Positions 5,927 through 6,302 of a stretch of DNA of 6,302 nucleotides are shown here, in pieces. Each line of letters opens with the position of its first letter. Positions within the stretch are counted from its first letter, which is position 1. The notes under the pieces were generated by a model. That model was not told where the DNA came from. It saw nothing but the letters and a program-made list of their open reading frames with translations, and ran no database searches. Position numbers and translations under genes: made by a program. The stretch spans positions 1 through 6,302 of the forward strand of contig DATKMG010000030.1 in NCBI GenBank assembly GCA_035541995.1. The letters run 5' to 3'. The DNA comes from DATKMG01 sp035541995. GTDB lineage: Bacteria > Acidobacteriota > Terriglobia > Versatilivoradales > Versatilivoraceae.

Positions 5927-5962
5927 GGACGGAGGAGGGCGTTGCGTAACCCTTCTCCGTCC
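5927..5962. terminator. 13-bp stem-loop, probable terminator or repeat-element hairpin
   Basis: The arm 5927-5939 (GGACGGAGGAGGG) pairs with 5950-5962 (CCCTTCTCCGTCC) over 13 positions with a single G-T, around a 10-base loop. It is the strongest hairpin in the window. On the plus strand it is followed by ATGTTGTTTCTG, a loosely T-rich tract, so it could end the LuxR-type transcript about 165 bases past its stop. A subterminal hairpin of an IS200/IS605-like or REP element is the alternative. Confidence 0.5.
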
Positions 5963-6123
5963 ATGTTGTTTCTGAAATCACTCCCCGTTGATGTCCAGCA
6001 CCCGGTGGCTGTTGGTGCCGCCCCGTCCCCCGCCCGCACCATCTTGCCCACCATGGGCGACTGGGCCCACTCCAGAACAGTTCTTCCTGAGGGAGGGGTT
6101 GGGATTACAACATTGTGGAGTTG

Positions 6124-6155
6124 CCCCGGCTATGCTGAGATCCACTTAGCCGGGG
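6124..6155. terminator. 9-bp inverted repeat over the stop of the right-edge gene
   Basis: CCCCGGCTA (6124-6132) pairs perfectly with TAGCCGGGG (6147-6155) around a 14-base loop. The minus-strand stop codon TAG (6132-6130) lies inside the promoter-distal arm. The stem is GC-rich but no T-run follows on either strand, so factor-independent termination is only possible, not clear. Confidence 0.4.
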
Positions 6156-6302
6156 AAAGCCCATTGAGTTGATCGAGGATGTTAACCTTCCCGGAGATCG
6201 AGAGCGCAATCTGCTTCTCCCGCCACGCCCTGTCGTTCTGGTTGAAAGGCTTACTGTCCTTCATGCGCAAGGGAATCGTACCCTCGACGTCGTTCATGTC
6301 GA
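6130..6302 (-). CDS. Hypothetical protein, partial or just complete at right edge
   Basis: A minus-strand frame is open from the right edge to TAG at 6132-6130. An ATG at 6297 would give 55 residues, but the frame continues upstream of it, so the true start may lie outside the window. The C-terminal part includes RAWREKQIALSISGKVNILD and ends QLNGLSPAKWISA. It is hydrophilic with amphipathic helices, with no signal peptide and no membrane segment. The WREKQ-xxLS-xxKVxIL pattern loosely recalls short helical proteins encoded beside nucleotidyltransferase or toxin modules, but I do not recognise the family and give this only as a hint. It converges on the LuxR-type gene. Natural composition and lack of a competing frame support it as real. 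Confidence 0.5.
   Translation of the reverse strand, partial: DMNDVEGTIPLRMKDSKPFNQNDRAWREKQIALSISGKVNILDQLNGLSPAKWISA

Larger units (their letters stand above)
5763..6129. other. Intergenic region of about 370 bases without a supported gene
   Basis: No reading frame here has a Shine-Dalgarno site, recognisable motif or natural composition. What it does hold are two large inverted repeats (5825-5877 and 5927-5962), a GC-rich stretch at about 6000-6070, and the left arm of a third repeat at 6124-6155. The density of dyads suggests repeat-element remnants plus transcription-termination signals between the LuxR-type gene and the convergent right-hand gene. Confidence 0.5.

Noticed and set aside
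6046..6058. Short dyad GCCCA-CCA-TGGGC in GC-rich intergenic DNA.
   Set aside because: A five-base stem in GC-rich sequence is expected by chance and has no positional relation to a gene.
5978..6145. A 55-codon minus-strand GTG frame, glycine-rich near its end (AGGGRGG), ending VLDINGE.
   Set aside because: No Shine-Dalgarno site, low complexity driven by a GC-rich stretch, and it overlaps inverted repeats; no family recognised.
5942..6172. A 76-codon plus-strand open frame in the right intergenic region.
   Set aside because: It starts inside the strong 5927-5962 hairpin, has no ribosome binding site, and runs antisense through the end of the right-edge gene.

Overview
The window looks like chromosomal DNA of a moderately GC-rich, diderm (Gram-negative type) bacterium. 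Three exported proteins (an envelope protein, a lipoprotein and a periplasmic solute-binding protein) carry classic signal sequences. Good Shine-Dalgarno sites precede most starts, and two genes start with GTG. The taxon cannot be fixed from the sequence. The mix of genes would suit an environmental lineage such as Nitrospirota, Methylomirabilota or a former deltaproteobacterium, but that is a guess.

Layout. On the minus strand at the left edge are a partial exported membrane protein (1-422, P13/TM2-like) and, upstream of it, a PEGA-type lipoprotein (523-1050). They probably form an envelope operon. Next (about 1157-1512, minus) is the decayed C-terminal part of an IS3-family transposase, with an in-frame amber codon and a one-base frameshift. 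Then comes a minus-strand pair: a secreted phospholipase C/acid phosphatase-type phosphoesterase (2706-4751), followed 93 bases downstream by an AapJ-like periplasmic substrate-binding protein without any permease or ATPase genes (1638-2612). A LuxR-family transcription factor (4974-5762, plus) is transcribed divergently from this pair. The 222-base intergenic region holds candidate promoters in both directions, a 21-base dyad overlapping the -35 region of the phosphoesterase promoter, and a leader hairpin for the regulator. Right of the regulator, about 370 bases appear non-coding and contain two large inverted repeats that may be remnants of a REP-like or IS200/IS605-type repeat. At the right edge is the C-terminal end of an unrecognised minus-strand gene (6130-6302) whose stop codon lies inside another inverted repeat.

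How the genes may work together. The regulator, secreted phosphoesterase and orphan binding protein look like a small phosphate-ester scavenging or sensing unit. The binding protein appears to have lost the arginine that holds the amino-acid carboxylate in its relatives, so its ligand may not be a normal amino acid. This functional link is inference from gene order and motifs. I see no RNA genes, CRISPR array or complete mobile element.
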